From Treponema sp. (lineage in GTDB: Bacteria; Spirochaetota; Spirochaetia; Treponematales; Treponemataceae), in assembly GCA_017935745.1 (NCBI GenBank), contig JAGBGX010000010.1, positions 62,001 through 126,000 on the forward strand: a stretch of DNA of 64,000 nucleotides. Direction: 5' to 3'. Of the stretch, positions 9,145-17,598 are shown in pieces (the stretch's first letter is position 1; each line of letters starts with the position of its first letter). A model generated the notes under the pieces. The model searched no databases, was not told the DNA's origin, and worked only from the letters and a program-made list of their open reading frames with translations. The translations under genes were made by a program, and so were the position numbers.

Positions 9145-9179
9145 TATAGTATCATTTTTTTTGTTTTCTTGATACTATA
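9145..9179. promoter_or_regulatory. Inverted repeat in divergent promoter region
   Basis: TATAGTATCA (9145-9154) and TGATACTATA (9170-9179) are perfect inverted copies 15 bp apart between divergent genes. The right arm contains an extended -10 (TGATACTAT) that ends 7 nt before ATG 9186. The left arm read on the minus strand has the same -10 at suitable distance from the gene starting at 9068. So the repeat may simply be two facing promoters, or an operator. Confidence 0.5.
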
Positions 9180-9185
9180 CGGTAT

Positions 9186-10148
9186 ATGAGATTTTCAGCA
9201 TTTGCTGCAAAAAAAGCAGTTTTTTTCCTGTCCGCGCTTTTGTCAGTGCAGCTTTTGTCAGGCTATTCAAAAAAAGGATATAAAAAAGTCTATCTGTGGA
9301 ACGGAATAGAAAAGATGGAAGTGAATGTCCGCGACACTGTTCTGTTTGAGCCGGAAACTGACTGCGGCAGCTCCGGGCAGTCCGGCGGACAGATGGCTGT
9401 CGTCATTTGTCCGGGCGGAAGCTACCATCACCTGGGAATGGCTCACGAGGGGTTTGCTTCGGCGGAATGGTTCAAGAGCATCGGAGCGGTTCCGTTTGTT
9501 TTGCAGTACCGCGTTGCATATAACGGCCATCATTTTCCTGCAATGCTTGAAGACATTCAGATGGCGATACTCTATATCCGGAACAATGCCGAGCGGTTTG
9601 GCATCAGCGTCCGGAAAGTCGGCGCAATCGGATACTCGGCCGGCGGGCATCTGGTGACTATGGCGGCAGAATTCGGCGGAAAAAGAAATGAGCTTGAAAA
9701 GCTTGGCATAACATCATCGCAGCCGCTGCGCCCCGATTTTGTTATTCCAGTATATCCTGTTGTTTCCATGCAGGACGACATTGCGCACAGATGGTCGCGG
9801 AAAAGCCTGCTGGGGCATCAGTACAGGAATGCTGAAAAAGGATTTTCGCTCTTGAATCCGTTCGGCCACAGGTACAGCCGGCAGATGAAGGATGCATTTT
9901 CGATGGAGCTGAATGTTCCTGATGATATGGTTCCCGTGTATCTTCTGGCGTGCCGGGACGATCCTGTCGTTCTGTTTGAAAACAGCGTCCGGCTGGCGCA
10001 TGCTCTCGCAGAAAAAAATATTCCTCACAAATTCACGGTGTATGAAACTGGCGGACATGGATTCGGAATGAAAGACGGAGAATTCATGAAGCGCACCCGC
10101 TGGAATGAAGATCTGAAGGCATGGCTGGAAGAGCAGGGATTTCTTTGA
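9186..10148 (+). CDS. Exported alpha/beta hydrolase (BD-FAE/esterase-like)
   Basis: 320 residues. Serine hydrolase of the carboxylesterase/acetyl-xylan-esterase-like group: oxyanion segment VICPGGSYHH, nucleophile GYSAGGH (Ser about 151), acid region LACRDDPVV and catalytic His in GGHGFG near the C terminus. An N-terminal signal sequence (KAVFFLSALLSVQLLSGYSKKG) looks exactly like a lipobox except that the Cys is Tyr, a TGT-to-TAT sized change, so it may be released or anchored instead of lipidated. Predicted leaderless from an extended -10. Likely removes acetyl or feruloyl groups from plant polysaccharide; substrate is inferred from family only. Confidence 0.88.
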   Translation: MRFSAFAAKKAVFFLSALLSVQLLSGYSKKGYKKVYLWNGIEKMEVNVRDTVLFEPETDCGSSGQSGGQMAVVICPGGSYHHLGMAHEGFASAEWFKSIGAVPFVLQYRVAYNGHHFPAMLEDIQMAILYIRNNAERFGISVRKVGAIGYSAGGHLVTMAAEFGGKRNELEKLGITSSQPLRPDFVIPVYPVVSMQDDIAHRWSRKSLLGHQYRNAEKGFSLLNPFGHRYSRQMKDAFSMELNVPDDMVPVYLLACRDDPVVLFENSVRLAHALAEKNIPHKFTVYETGGHGFGMKDGEFMKRTRWNEDLKAWLEEQGFL

Positions 10149-10208
10149 AAGGCGGAGGGTTCCTGTGTGCTGCGGGCAGTCCAATAAGGCAGTTTTGTTA
10201 GAAACTGC

Positions 10209-10252
10209 AAGGTTAAAATCAGACACACAATAGTGTGTCTGATTTTAACCTT
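10209..10252 (+). terminator. Strong intrinsic terminator
   Basis: A perfect 20 bp stem (10209-10228 with 10233-10252) with AATA loop is followed by GATTTTT. It ends the esterase transcript. Confidence 0.92.
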
Positions 10253-10289
10253 GATTTTTATTCTCTATGCATGATATTCTTATAGTATC

Positions 10290-11261
10290 ATGAAAAACTG
10301 CATCAAACACTCTGTAAAAATTCTTGCAGCTTCGGCAGCCGTCATTCTGATTGAAATTTTTACAGGCGCTGTTCTTTATATGGCTCTTTCGCTGTGCTCG
10401 GCTCTTGTGGCAGGACAGAAGGTTTCGGTGTTCAACCTGCATTTTTTTGTCCGCGGAATTATGACTGTTCTTCCGGCGGCGATTTTTCTGAGCCCGGTTT
10501 TTATTTCATTCTATTTGATCCGCCATAAGGAAATTGCCGGGATTCCCATTTTTGTCTGCATTGCAGGAATTTTTTGCCTGTGGCTTTTTGCTGTTCCCGG
10601 ACTGAAGAAACCAGGCGCGGCGCAGCCTTTTATGGACGGCTCTCAGCAGGCGCAGCTGTCTTCCGGCTATTTCAGATCATCGGCTGACGGAAGATATATT
10701 TTTTACTATTCTGAAATCACACCGCAGAACAGTGCTTCCGGTGTCTGCATTGACACACGGCGCATCAAGGACAAAGTTTTTACGTTCAGCGGCATTCAGT
10801 TTCCGCGGGAGAGCGCATTTTCAGATCCGCTGATTCAGTCATCGCTTGAAATGCCGTACAGCCTGAAATCAGCTTTTTCACTGTTCAGCGCATTCATTAA
10901 AACAGCGCGTTCCAAGTCACAGGAAAGCATGACTGAATGGCTGTGCTTTTCGTCAGTCATTGCGGCTTTTCTGTCGGTTATATGGCTCAGGAACATTTCC
11001 ATGTGGCGGCTTGTGAATGTTCTTCTTATTGCAGTTGTCTTTGCTGCTGTTCTGCTAGTTAATTCATTTTTGCTGCCGACTGAAGCATTTGCCCGGATTG
11101 CGCTGCCAAAATATATTGCAAGGGCAGTTCCGGCAGGCAGATATATTATTGCGGCTGTAAACTGCGGTATCTTTGCCATGGCTCTTGCGGCAGGTGCGGT
11201 TGCTTCTATGCTCAGAAAAAACAGCGGTGCGCTTGATTTTGCAGGAGACGGATATCAATGA
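10290..11261 (+). CDS. Membrane protein of unknown function, first of a pair
   Basis: 323 residues, not recognised as a named family. About three membrane segments in the first 105 residues, a central roughly 110-residue soluble part, and about three more segments after residue 210 (CFSSVIAAFLSVIWL, LLIAVVFAAVLLVNSF, YIIAAVNCGIFAMALAAGA). The 3+3 layout around a soluble domain recalls LptF/LptG permeases, but no diagnostic motif was found, so this is only a lead. A -10 lies within about 9 nt of the ATG and no ribosome site is seen. Its stop overlaps the next start as ATGA, so the two products are probably made together. Confidence 0.7.
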   Translation: MKNCIKHSVKILAASAAVILIEIFTGAVLYMALSLCSALVAGQKVSVFNLHFFVRGIMTVLPAAIFLSPVFISFYLIRHKEIAGIPIFVCIAGIFCLWLFAVPGLKKPGAAQPFMDGSQQAQLSSGYFRSSADGRYIFYYSEITPQNSASGVCIDTRRIKDKVFTFSGIQFPRESAFSDPLIQSSLEMPYSLKSAFSLFSAFIKTARSKSQESMTEWLCFSSVIAAFLSVIWLRNISMWRLVNVLLIAVVFAAVLLVNSFLLPTEAFARIALPKYIARAVPAGRYIIAAVNCGIFAMALAAGAVASMLRKNSGALDFAGDGYQ

Positions 11262-13156
11262 AAAAACTGGCGGCAATTATCGGAATTTATACGGTTCTCG
11301 TTTTCGCTCTGTGCCTCGGATTGTCTGCGGCACTTATTGAAACTCCCATTTTGCTTCCGGGCGAAGAGCGGCTGTATCTGTTTCTGAATGGCATACTTCG
11401 GTTCCTTGATTATCTTCCGGGAATTTTTCTGAGCGGATTCACTGTCGCCTGCGCGGTAATCTGGCAAAAAAAAACAGGAAACAGCTTCAGCCGGTTTTCC
11501 CAGGGAATGTTCAGCCGGTACAGGATTGCGCTGTTTGCTTCCCTTGGGCTTGTCCTGCTGCTTACGTTTAACGAAGAAGTCTTCCGTCCGGCTGCTGAAA
11601 AAAAGCTTGAGTCCATGGAGTATGCAGCTGTTGAGCTTTCGGACGCGCTTGTTGCTGCGCACCATCTGCTGACGCAAGGGCATCCCGTCCTTTCATATCA
11701 GTATGCAAAAAAGGCGGTGGAAATCAGCCCTGGCTCTCAGCCTGCTGCCGACATGCTGAAAAAAGCGCAGGATGCAATGGATATTATGCGTGACAGGGAG
11801 ATTCACGGAAAAAAGAAGGACAGTGCTGAAAAAATCAAGAGGGAAATGCACAGCCAGAATGCCGGCCACACTATCAGGGAGCTTTTAGCAAAGTCAGATG
11901 AAGCCGCCCGGAAAAAGCAGTGGTTTGACGCGCATTACTGGGCGCAGCTTGCCGTGGAAGCGTGCAGCGGCACGAATACAAATCTTCCCGATGCCGTTGA
12001 AAAGGCGAACTACGCGTGGGAAATGATCAGCCGTCCTGTTGCGTTTGACAATTCCGAAGAGAAAGCTTATTACCAGATAAAAAAAGACGGCTACACAGCC
12101 TTTAACAGCGGCGACAGCCTGAAGGCGTATTATACTTTCACTTCGCTCAAAAACGCATATCCGGCTGCGGAAAAAGATCCTGACGTACAGAAATTTCTCG
12201 CTCTTTCCCAGGAGGAAGTGGAAAGCCAGTATTTCTTTTTTGATGAGACGGATTATCTGAACAGGCTTTCTTCCAGCCATCAGATTTACTTTTCGCTCCA
12301 TTATGGAGACGGCTCGAAAAATGTCTTTTCCATCCTGAATGCCATGGACATGAAAAAGGAAGGAGGGCTTGTACGGTATCTGGAAGATTTTCATGCCGTT
12401 CATTATGACAAGGACAACAATTTTATGTATTCGCTTTCTGTTCCGTATGCAAAGGCGATTGCAGTTCCCGTTTCGGAATTTGACGAAAAGAACCTGCTGC
12501 TCATGGGAATAGACAAAAAGTGGAAATTCGTGCCGATGATTGTTCTTCAGTCCATAGACAGAAACACTGAAGGCCTCATTTCAAAGCCGTTGTATTCCTT
12601 TGTGCCGAGCGGACTTCCTGATGATATCATGGAGGATGAGTATCTTTCTGACCCGGCGGAAAAAAGCAGGTTTCCGGCAAAGTCGTTTGTAAAAATAGAC
12701 AATTCCAGCATGATGATTCTGCCGATGCCGTTTTCAGATTTTCACCTGATAAATGAAGCGTCTTCCGGCGCAAAAAGAATGTCGCTTGTTTCGCTTAAGA
12801 AGTTTCTTCCCCGGGCTGCCGGCTATGGCTTTTCAAAGGAAGTCTTTATAGAAAATCTTGTCCACAGGGGAACTTTTCCGTTTGTTCTTCTTGTCATGTT
12901 CATTTTCTGCGCCTGCCTCGGCTGGAACTACCGCATTGAAAATCCGCATTCTGTCTTTAAGTTCAAGTGGCTTGCACTTGTGCCTTTGTTCGGCATGGTG
13001 ATGACTGCGTTTTTCCGAATGGTTCTTTATTTTTTCAATGTGCTGAACTATATTTTTGTCGGCATGTTCGGCCTTGGCGCTGTTCCTGTTGCCGCAGCGG
13101 CCTATGCATTCCTGTTTCTTGCAGTGTCTGTTTTGTTCCTGTCAAGAAAAACATAA
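11258..13156 (+). CDS. Large membrane protein with TPR-like middle, second of a pair
   Basis: 632 residues, unrecognised. Three N-terminal membrane segments (about 1-110), a soluble region of about 400 residues whose first part (110-310) is helical with TPR-like repeats (AYYTFTSLKNAYP, SYQYAKKAVEISPGSQPA), and three C-terminal membrane segments (about 530-630). Topology mirrors its partner with a much bigger soluble insert. ATGA overlap with the upstream gene. A heteromeric envelope complex is inferred. Convergent with rsmG across a short CCCCGG/CCGGGG hairpin. Confidence 0.7.
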   Translation: MKKLAAIIGIYTVLVFALCLGLSAALIETPILLPGEERLYLFLNGILRFLDYLPGIFLSGFTVACAVIWQKKTGNSFSRFSQGMFSRYRIALFASLGLVLLLTFNEEVFRPAAEKKLESMEYAAVELSDALVAAHHLLTQGHPVLSYQYAKKAVEISPGSQPAADMLKKAQDAMDIMRDREIHGKKKDSAEKIKREMHSQNAGHTIRELLAKSDEAARKKQWFDAHYWAQLAVEACSGTNTNLPDAVEKANYAWEMISRPVAFDNSEEKAYYQIKKDGYTAFNSGDSLKAYYTFTSLKNAYPAAEKDPDVQKFLALSQEEVESQYFFFDETDYLNRLSSSHQIYFSLHYGDGSKNVFSILNAMDMKKEGGLVRYLEDFHAVHYDKDNNFMYSLSVPYAKAIAVPVSEFDEKNLLLMGIDKKWKFVPMIVLQSIDRNTEGLISKPLYSFVPSGLPDDIMEDEYLSDPAEKSRFPAKSFVKIDNSSMMILPMPFSDFHLINEASSGAKRMSLVSLKKFLPRAAGYGFSKEVFIENLVHRGTFPFVLLVMFIFCACLGWNYRIENPHSVFKFKWLALVPLFGMVMTAFFRMVLYFFNVLNYIFVGMFGLGAVPVAAAAYAFLFLAVSVLFLSRKT

Positions 13157-13166
13157 GAAGGAAATT

Positions 13167-13186
13167 CCCCGGTGATTGCGCCGGGG
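13167..13186. terminator. Bidirectional hairpin between convergent genes
   Basis: CCCCGG (13167-13172) pairs with CCGGGG (13181-13186), followed by a T-rich stretch on the plus strand, between the 632-residue membrane protein gene and rsmG. Confidence 0.6.
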
Positions 13187-13196
13187 GTTGTTGATT

Positions 13197-13862
13197 TTAG
13201 CATTTTCTTATCACAACAAGGTTGCGTTCATGATCTTCAAGAAACGGAACGTGAAGCTGTATCTTTTTATACGAAGGAATCAGAAAGCTTACCGCCTGCA
13301 TTTCCGCTTCAATTTTTTCAGAGCGGGCTTTGTATGCGGCAAGGAATCCGCCTTTTTTCAGCATGCGTAAAAGCAGCCGTGTGTTTTTTTTGTCGAACGG
13401 ATGGAATGCCCGGAATACTTCAATGTCAAAGGAATTTTCTTTTATTGCATCAGCCTGAGCGCATGCGACCGTTACGTTTGAAAGGTGCAGCTTTTCAACT
13501 GTGCTGCTTAAAAATGCGCACCGCTTTTCCATGCGCTCAACCAGAGTGAACTGCTGCTCAGGGAATGCGGCTGCCAGCGGAATTCCGGGACATCCTCCTC
13601 CCGAGCCGATGTCTCCGATTTCCAGGCGGGACACATTTTTTTCAGCTTGGATTGTTTCAATCAGGCTTTTTATATGTTCTGCTGCGGCAAGGCTGTCAAG
13701 GATATGGCCTGCAAAAAGAGCGTCTTCAGTCTCGGCCTTCATAAGGTTGTAGCTTTTGTTGAATTCAATGATGCATGAAGCGTACTGCTCCAGCTGCTCT
13801 TTCTGGCTGCTGCTGAAGTCAAGCCCGAGTTTTTCCAGTCCGGCGTTAAGCGTTTCGTTCAC
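13197..13862 (-). CDS. rsmG: 16S rRNA (guanine-527-N7)-methyltransferase
   Basis: 221 residues. Rossmann methyltransferase that makes m7G527 in 16S rRNA using SAM. The SAM loop IGDIGSGGGCPGIPLA and the LVERMEKRCAFL segment (about 80-115) are diagnostic of RsmG/GidB; loss gives low-level streptomycin resistance in other bacteria. The start is GTG at 13862, forming a GTGA overlap with the stop of the upstream periplasmic-protein gene, so it is third in a minus-strand operon. Confidence 0.95.
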   Translation of the reverse strand: MNETLNAGLEKLGLDFSSSQKEQLEQYASCIIEFNKSYNLMKAETEDALFAGHILDSLAAAEHIKSLIETIQAEKNVSRLEIGDIGSGGGCPGIPLAAAFPEQQFTLVERMEKRCAFLSSTVEKLHLSNVTVACAQADAIKENSFDIEVFRAFHPFDKKNTRLLLRMLKKGGFLAAYKARSEKIEAEMQAVSFLIPSYKKIQLHVPFLEDHERNLVVIRKC

Positions 13863-14758
13863 GGCTCATGGTCTCCAAGATCAATCAGCAGCTCCAGCTT
13901 CCAGTCAGGCTTTTCCGTGCGCACCGTTACAAAATTTCCTGTTCTGAGCGCGCTTATTTCCTGAAGCTGTGAAAGCTGATACAAAAACGAGTATTCATTC
14001 AGATAGTCCTGGGTGACTGCCGCCGCTGCCGTGTAATTGCCGCCTGATTCCTGCGGAGATGACTTAAAGAGCAGATGAAATGTTTCGCTTCTGCTTTTTC
14101 CGTCGCTTGCGTAGCGTCTGTCTCCCGTGACAAGGAACGTTCCGTCCTGCTGAACATCGGAAATATATATTTTCCGGCAGGTTTTCAAAATGTCGTAGCC
14201 GTTTACAGAAAAGCGCAGTATTTTTGCATGGCGTCTGGCAGGAGCCTGTTCTGCGGCAGCATGATTCTGTTTTGCAGGCGAAGCGGCTGGCTCAGCAGGA
14301 GACGCGGCCTTCAGCTCTTCAATTTTTGAAAGAACTTCTGCCAGCATCTGTTTTGTCTCTGCTGCTTCCCGTGCGGAAGAAAGAATTCCTTCACTGGAAT
14401 TTCCGTACAGAATGCCGGCCCGGTTCAAAAGCCCGAGGCTGTCCAGTGCTGAAAGATCGCTTGCCGTAAGCAGCGCGGCATCTTTTTTCTTTTCTGTGCC
14501 TGTGTGTCCGGCGGATGTCCTGCTGCCTTGCTGTGCCGCGGATGGAGCCGCTTTTTTTTCAGGCTGATTTCCAGCGCGGAATGCAGGGAATTCAAAGCCG
14601 GGCGCGAAAATGCCTTCCGTGACTTCTGGAGCGGAAACAGACGGCATTTCAGGCGAAGTGATTGAATCCATTCCTGAAAAGGAATTTTGCGCGCGGCAGA
14701 TTCCTGGGACTGCAAGCAGTGCTGCGGCAAGAAGCGGCTTGGCTTTAAAGATGCGCAA
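13859..14758 (-). CDS. Exported protein of unknown function
   Basis: 299 residues, unrecognised. A signal peptide (RIFKAKPLLAAALLAVPGICRA, cleavage near AQNS) is followed by a low-complexity Ser/Ala/Pro-rich stretch, then a more ordered C-terminal half (from about 180: KILRFSVNGYDILKTCRKIYISDV). The start chosen is TTG at 14758 because GGAGG lies 6 nt before it and it gives a clean signal peptide; an in-frame TTG at 14779 would place seven odd residues ahead. It overlaps the upstream gene by 14 bp and rsmG by 4 bp. Confidence 0.72.
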   Translation of the reverse strand: MRIFKAKPLLAAALLAVPGICRAQNSFSGMDSITSPEMPSVSAPEVTEGIFAPGFEFPAFRAGNQPEKKAAPSAAQQGSRTSAGHTGTEKKKDAALLTASDLSALDSLGLLNRAGILYGNSSEGILSSAREAAETKQMLAEVLSKIEELKAASPAEPAASPAKQNHAAAEQAPARRHAKILRFSVNGYDILKTCRKIYISDVQQDGTFLVTGDRRYASDGKSRSETFHLLFKSSPQESGGNYTAAAAVTQDYLNEYSFLYQLSQLQEISALRTGNFVTVRTEKPDWKLELLIDLGDHEP

Positions 14759-15554
14759 GGCTCTCCTCCACAAATTCAAGGCGGTGCGTAAGCTCGCTGA
14801 TTGTCCTGGTCAGCCGGTCCCGTTCCTTTTCAAGCTTTTCCTTGGGATCGCTTTCCTTTGCCTTCCGCTTTATCAGCGCGGCAACGCTGTCCGGGCTTTT
14901 TCCGCTTTTTATCGCTTCGACTGCCTTTGCCCTGTCATCGCTTTTTTTGCAGGATGCAACGATTTTCATATTGTCGAATCCGAGTGAAGCATCTTCATCA
15001 GGCAGCATTCCCACTTTTGTGGCGCTCCGTGCAGTTGTCCTCGGAAGCTGAAGAATTCTGTCAAGGTAGTCTTCATAGCGGATATTTGCCTGCTCGCAGA
15101 GCGCGTGGGCTTTTATAAGCTTTTTTCCCAGCTCCTGCATCATCTGCCCGTTCGATCTGATGTATTTTTCGCGGATTTCATCAGTCAGCTTTTCCAGTTC
15201 CGGGGAACCTGAAAGGTCGAGCTTGTAGTAGCCCTTTTGCTCAGCAACATCAAGCAGCCCGTGGAATTTCGCCCAGAAGCTGTTCGTATGGCATCTGGAA
15301 TGTCCCGGCGGATTCCGTCCTCCCGACAAGACAGTCTGCTCTTCGTTTATAATGTGATGCGTGTATTCGTGGACGGCCGTATAAACCAGCTCATTTTCAG
15401 TCTTGAAATTTTTGTTATGAAGCAGAATTTCCCGTGTGTCGGGCTTGTACAGTCCGTTTACGCGCTTGCTTTCCTTGCCGGTCATTGTAACGGTGAATTC
15501 AAGGCTGGAAGGCTGAATGTCGAGCAGCATATTTTTAATTGATTCATTATCCAT
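14745..15554 (-). CDS. Zincin-like protein with HExxH motif, function unknown
   Basis: 269 residues without signal peptide. The segment VYTAVHEYTHHIIN (His62, Glu63, His66) matches the HExxH zinc-peptidase signature and is followed by HSRCHTNSFWAKFH, where a third ligand could lie. Residues 215-269 form a charged coiled coil (LEKERDRLTRTISELTHRLEF). Peptidase activity is inferred from the motif only; SprT-like or DUF-type minigluzincins are the nearest comparison. It begins the operon that ends in rsmG. Confidence 0.68.
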   Translation of the reverse strand: MDNESIKNMLLDIQPSSLEFTVTMTGKESKRVNGLYKPDTREILLHNKNFKTENELVYTAVHEYTHHIINEEQTVLSGGRNPPGHSRCHTNSFWAKFHGLLDVAEQKGYYKLDLSGSPELEKLTDEIREKYIRSNGQMMQELGKKLIKAHALCEQANIRYEDYLDRILQLPRTTARSATKVGMLPDEDASLGFDNMKIVASCKKSDDRAKAVEAIKSGKSPDSVAALIKRKAKESDPKEKLEKERDRLTRTISELTHRLEFVEESLAHL

Positions 15555-15639
15555 GATTCACCTATTATAAATCAGTTTTGCTGTCAATTCAAGGTGTCCG
15601 CGTTGCAACAAACTGCTTACCGTGCACGATTCTTTATTC

Positions 15640-16231
15640 GGGCGGAGGGTTTAATACCCCAACGCTCCGCTGGAAACTTCGTTGCGAGTGGCATCGTAAT
15701 AAAGGGTATTAAACCCGACTGCGATACCTCGGGAGAACGAACGAACCCCGATGCTCTGCGTCGGGGTTCGTTCGTTTAGCTCGAATGCCGGGTTTTTGAG
15801 TTTGTTTTACCGTCATTCCGAATTCATTTCGGAATCTCTTCACAAACAGACCCTGAAAGTGTTCAGTTTCTGAAGCTATTCAGAGTGAAAGGCTTTTTTG
15901 TTCAGCATGACAGGCATTTTCAGAAGCTCGACATTTGACCATTTAAAAATGTAAAAACAGCTTGCGGAAGCAAAAAAAAGTTTTTTAAATGCCCAGAACA
16001 GTTTGCGGGAATGAAAAAAATATTTTTAAAGGCTGAAACAGTTTGTGGAAGCAAAAAAAAGTATTTTTAAAGTTCAAAACAAACTGCGGCAGGCAATTTA
16101 GAAATCTCAATTCGTTAAAACAAGATGGGGCAGGCAATAAAGTGTTCCCTCAGATTTATCAAAAGAAAAAAATGCGCAAATAGGAATGAACGAACCCCGA
16201 TGCAAGCATCGGGGTATGCAACCCTCCGCCC
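15640..16231. mobile_element. MITE-like non-coding element with terminal inverted repeats
   Basis: GGGCGGAGGGTT at 15640-15651 is exactly repeated in inverse at 16220-16231; extending inward through ATACCCC the ends match at 19 of 21 positions. Inside lie a second inverted repeat (GGGTTTAATACCC 15647-15659 with 15704-15716), a 16 bp stem around 15736-15776 containing GAACCCCGA, a stem CCCCGATGC/GCATCGGGG at 16195-16214, and an A/T-rich repeat array. No transposase and no clear target duplication were seen. Related GCGGAGGGTTTCAT fragments occur at about 10151, 37765 and 59152. A miniature transposable or REP-like element is inferred. Confidence 0.5.
15954..16100. repeat. Degenerate ~41 bp direct repeats
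   Basis: About three and a half imperfect units built as ACAGtTTGcGGaAgcaAAAAAAA followed by a T run and AAA begin near 15954, 15996, 16036 and 16077. They lie inside the inverted-repeat element. Irregular and too short and diverged for CRISPR. Confidence 0.6.
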
Positions 16232-16298
16232 GAGTCAGCTGCTAAGATAGCGCGGTTGTGTTTAACTCACAGTTTGCAAGCACATTGTCCGTGCTGTT

Positions 16299-17288
16299 TT
16301 ATTCCCGGCTGAAGTTTCCCAGCGGGATGGCGCATGTATAGGAAAGCGGAATGTCCTTTGCATACGGAAGCTTTGGAAAAGACAGCTTGCTGCTCACGGA
16401 AAAAACTGGCGCTGTTCCTTTTTGGTTTATCATCTGCACAATATATTTTCCTGCGTTCAGCGAATTCAGCTGCGCGGCTACAGGAACGGTGCTGTCCGGC
16501 GAAGTGAGCGCGCCGTTTGAGCCTAAGGACAGGGAAATCAGTTCCTGGGCAGAAGAAGTGACTGTGCAGTTTTCAAGGATGCACTGCCAGGAAGCGGATC
16601 CCTTGTTTGAGACGGTCAGGTCAAACAGAAAGGCAAAGTCCAAGTCTACGCCGTCAAGAACCGCTTCGCTCAGCGTTTTCCCGGAAAGCAGCTGCGAGGC
16701 AACGGACGCCGCCTTTGTGAATGCCATTCCGCTGCTTGAAAATGCATTTTTCAGCTCGGACAAGGTTGGAAGCTGAATTCTCGGGTTTGAGACAGAAAAT
16801 TCCGGCTTGAAAACGGGAACTTCAAAATCAGCTGAAAACGGAATCTCAATTGACTTCATGTCTGCAAACGGGACTGCGCTTGTGTCGAAATGCGCGGTTC
16901 CTTCAATTTTAAACGGAAGCGATTCCCTGCCGGGCAGTTCCTGCGCGAGGCTCAGTATTGTGGAATAGGGAACTTTAAATGCAAAGGTGTTTTCCCGGCT
17001 TTCCTTTGCGGGGACTGAAATTCCTTCATCGGCGGAAAGCTGAATGCTTGGGGCTTCGGCACAGCTGACGGCAGCTTCGACTCCCTGAACTGAAAGCGAC
17101 ACAGGATACGGGTTGCTGATTGAATAGGCGCATTCAAAGAAAATCCCTTCAAAATCCAGCCCTTTCAAGGCAACTGACTGCGTCTTTATTTCAGGCGAGT
17201 AACCAAGTTCCTTTAAAGATGAGCATGAAAGAACCAGCACTGAAAAAATCAGGGCGGGAACAGCAAAAATGCATTTTTTTGTTTTCAT
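16299..17288 (-). CDS. LEA14-type (LEA_2) lipoprotein
   Basis: 329 residues from the chosen start. Lipoprotein signal peptide ending LVLSCSS. Two immunoglobulin-like LEA_2/WHy type domains are suggested: the first has YSISNPYPVSLSVQGVEAAV near residue 60 and the second FDLTVSNKGSASWQCILENC near 235; the spaced N-P/Y strands are typical. Envelope stabilisation or stress tolerance is known for some relatives, but function here is unknown. The ATG at 17288 follows GGGAG by 8 nt; the longer frame to 17429 lacks a signal. The leader carries a perfect GTTTGC/GCAAAC hairpin at 17306-17326. Confidence 0.82.
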   Translation of the reverse strand: MKTKKCIFAVPALIFSVLVLSCSSLKELGYSPEIKTQSVALKGLDFEGIFFECAYSISNPYPVSLSVQGVEAAVSCAEAPSIQLSADEGISVPAKESRENTFAFKVPYSTILSLAQELPGRESLPFKIEGTAHFDTSAVPFADMKSIEIPFSADFEVPVFKPEFSVSNPRIQLPTLSELKNAFSSSGMAFTKAASVASQLLSGKTLSEAVLDGVDLDFAFLFDLTVSNKGSASWQCILENCTVTSSAQELISLSLGSNGALTSPDSTVPVAAQLNSLNAGKYIVQMINQKGTAPVFSVSSKLSFPKLPYAKDIPLSYTCAIPLGNFSRE

Positions 17289-17598
17289 ATCAAAGACTCC
17301 CTTAAAAAGTTTGCAACGCAAACTTTGAGTAAATAAAAGTCGCGCCATTTTAGCGGTTTTTATCTTACACTCCTTGCAAAGCCGGCTTTTCACTGCTGTG
17401 CGCTGACTGACGGACAAGACAGTATCCAATTATAGTGAAAAACTTCCTGCTGTACAATTTCAAAACCACCTGTTTGTCCTGATATTTTTTGTATCACCCT
17501 CTGTACTCAGATTCCCAGTAGATTTTTTCTGCTTCTATCAATATACTATAATAATGCGCGGCTTTCCGGTTTTTCCGTGCCGTGCGGAGGTTTTACGG
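17289..17598. other. Divergent intergenic region between LEA14 lipoprotein and hybrid kinase
   Basis: 310 bp. Contains the 17306-17326 leader hairpin on the minus side and, on the plus side, TATAAT at 17547-17552 with only a T-rich -35 region, then GGAGG 8 nt before ATG 17599. Nothing else recognised. Confidence 0.6.
17306..17326 (-). repeat. Leader hairpin of the GTTTGC-GCAAAC family, perfect copy
   Basis: AAAGTTTGC and GCAAACTTT pair perfectly over a GTT loop on the minus strand, 18 nt upstream of the lipoprotein start and just before its GGGAG ribosome site. Confidence 0.8.

Larger units (their letters stand above)
15555..16298. other. 744 bp non-coding region with repeats
   Basis: No credible coding sequence. 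It carries a terminal-inverted-repeat element (15640-16231), internal hairpins, and an AT-rich array of degenerate ~41 bp repeats. It separates the divergent-to-minus operon at 15554 from the end of the LEA14 lipoprotein gene. Confidence 0.7.

Noticed and set aside
15954-16100. Possible CRISPR-like array
   Set aside because: Repeats are diverged, adjacent and A/T-rich with no unique spacers, and no cas genes are near.
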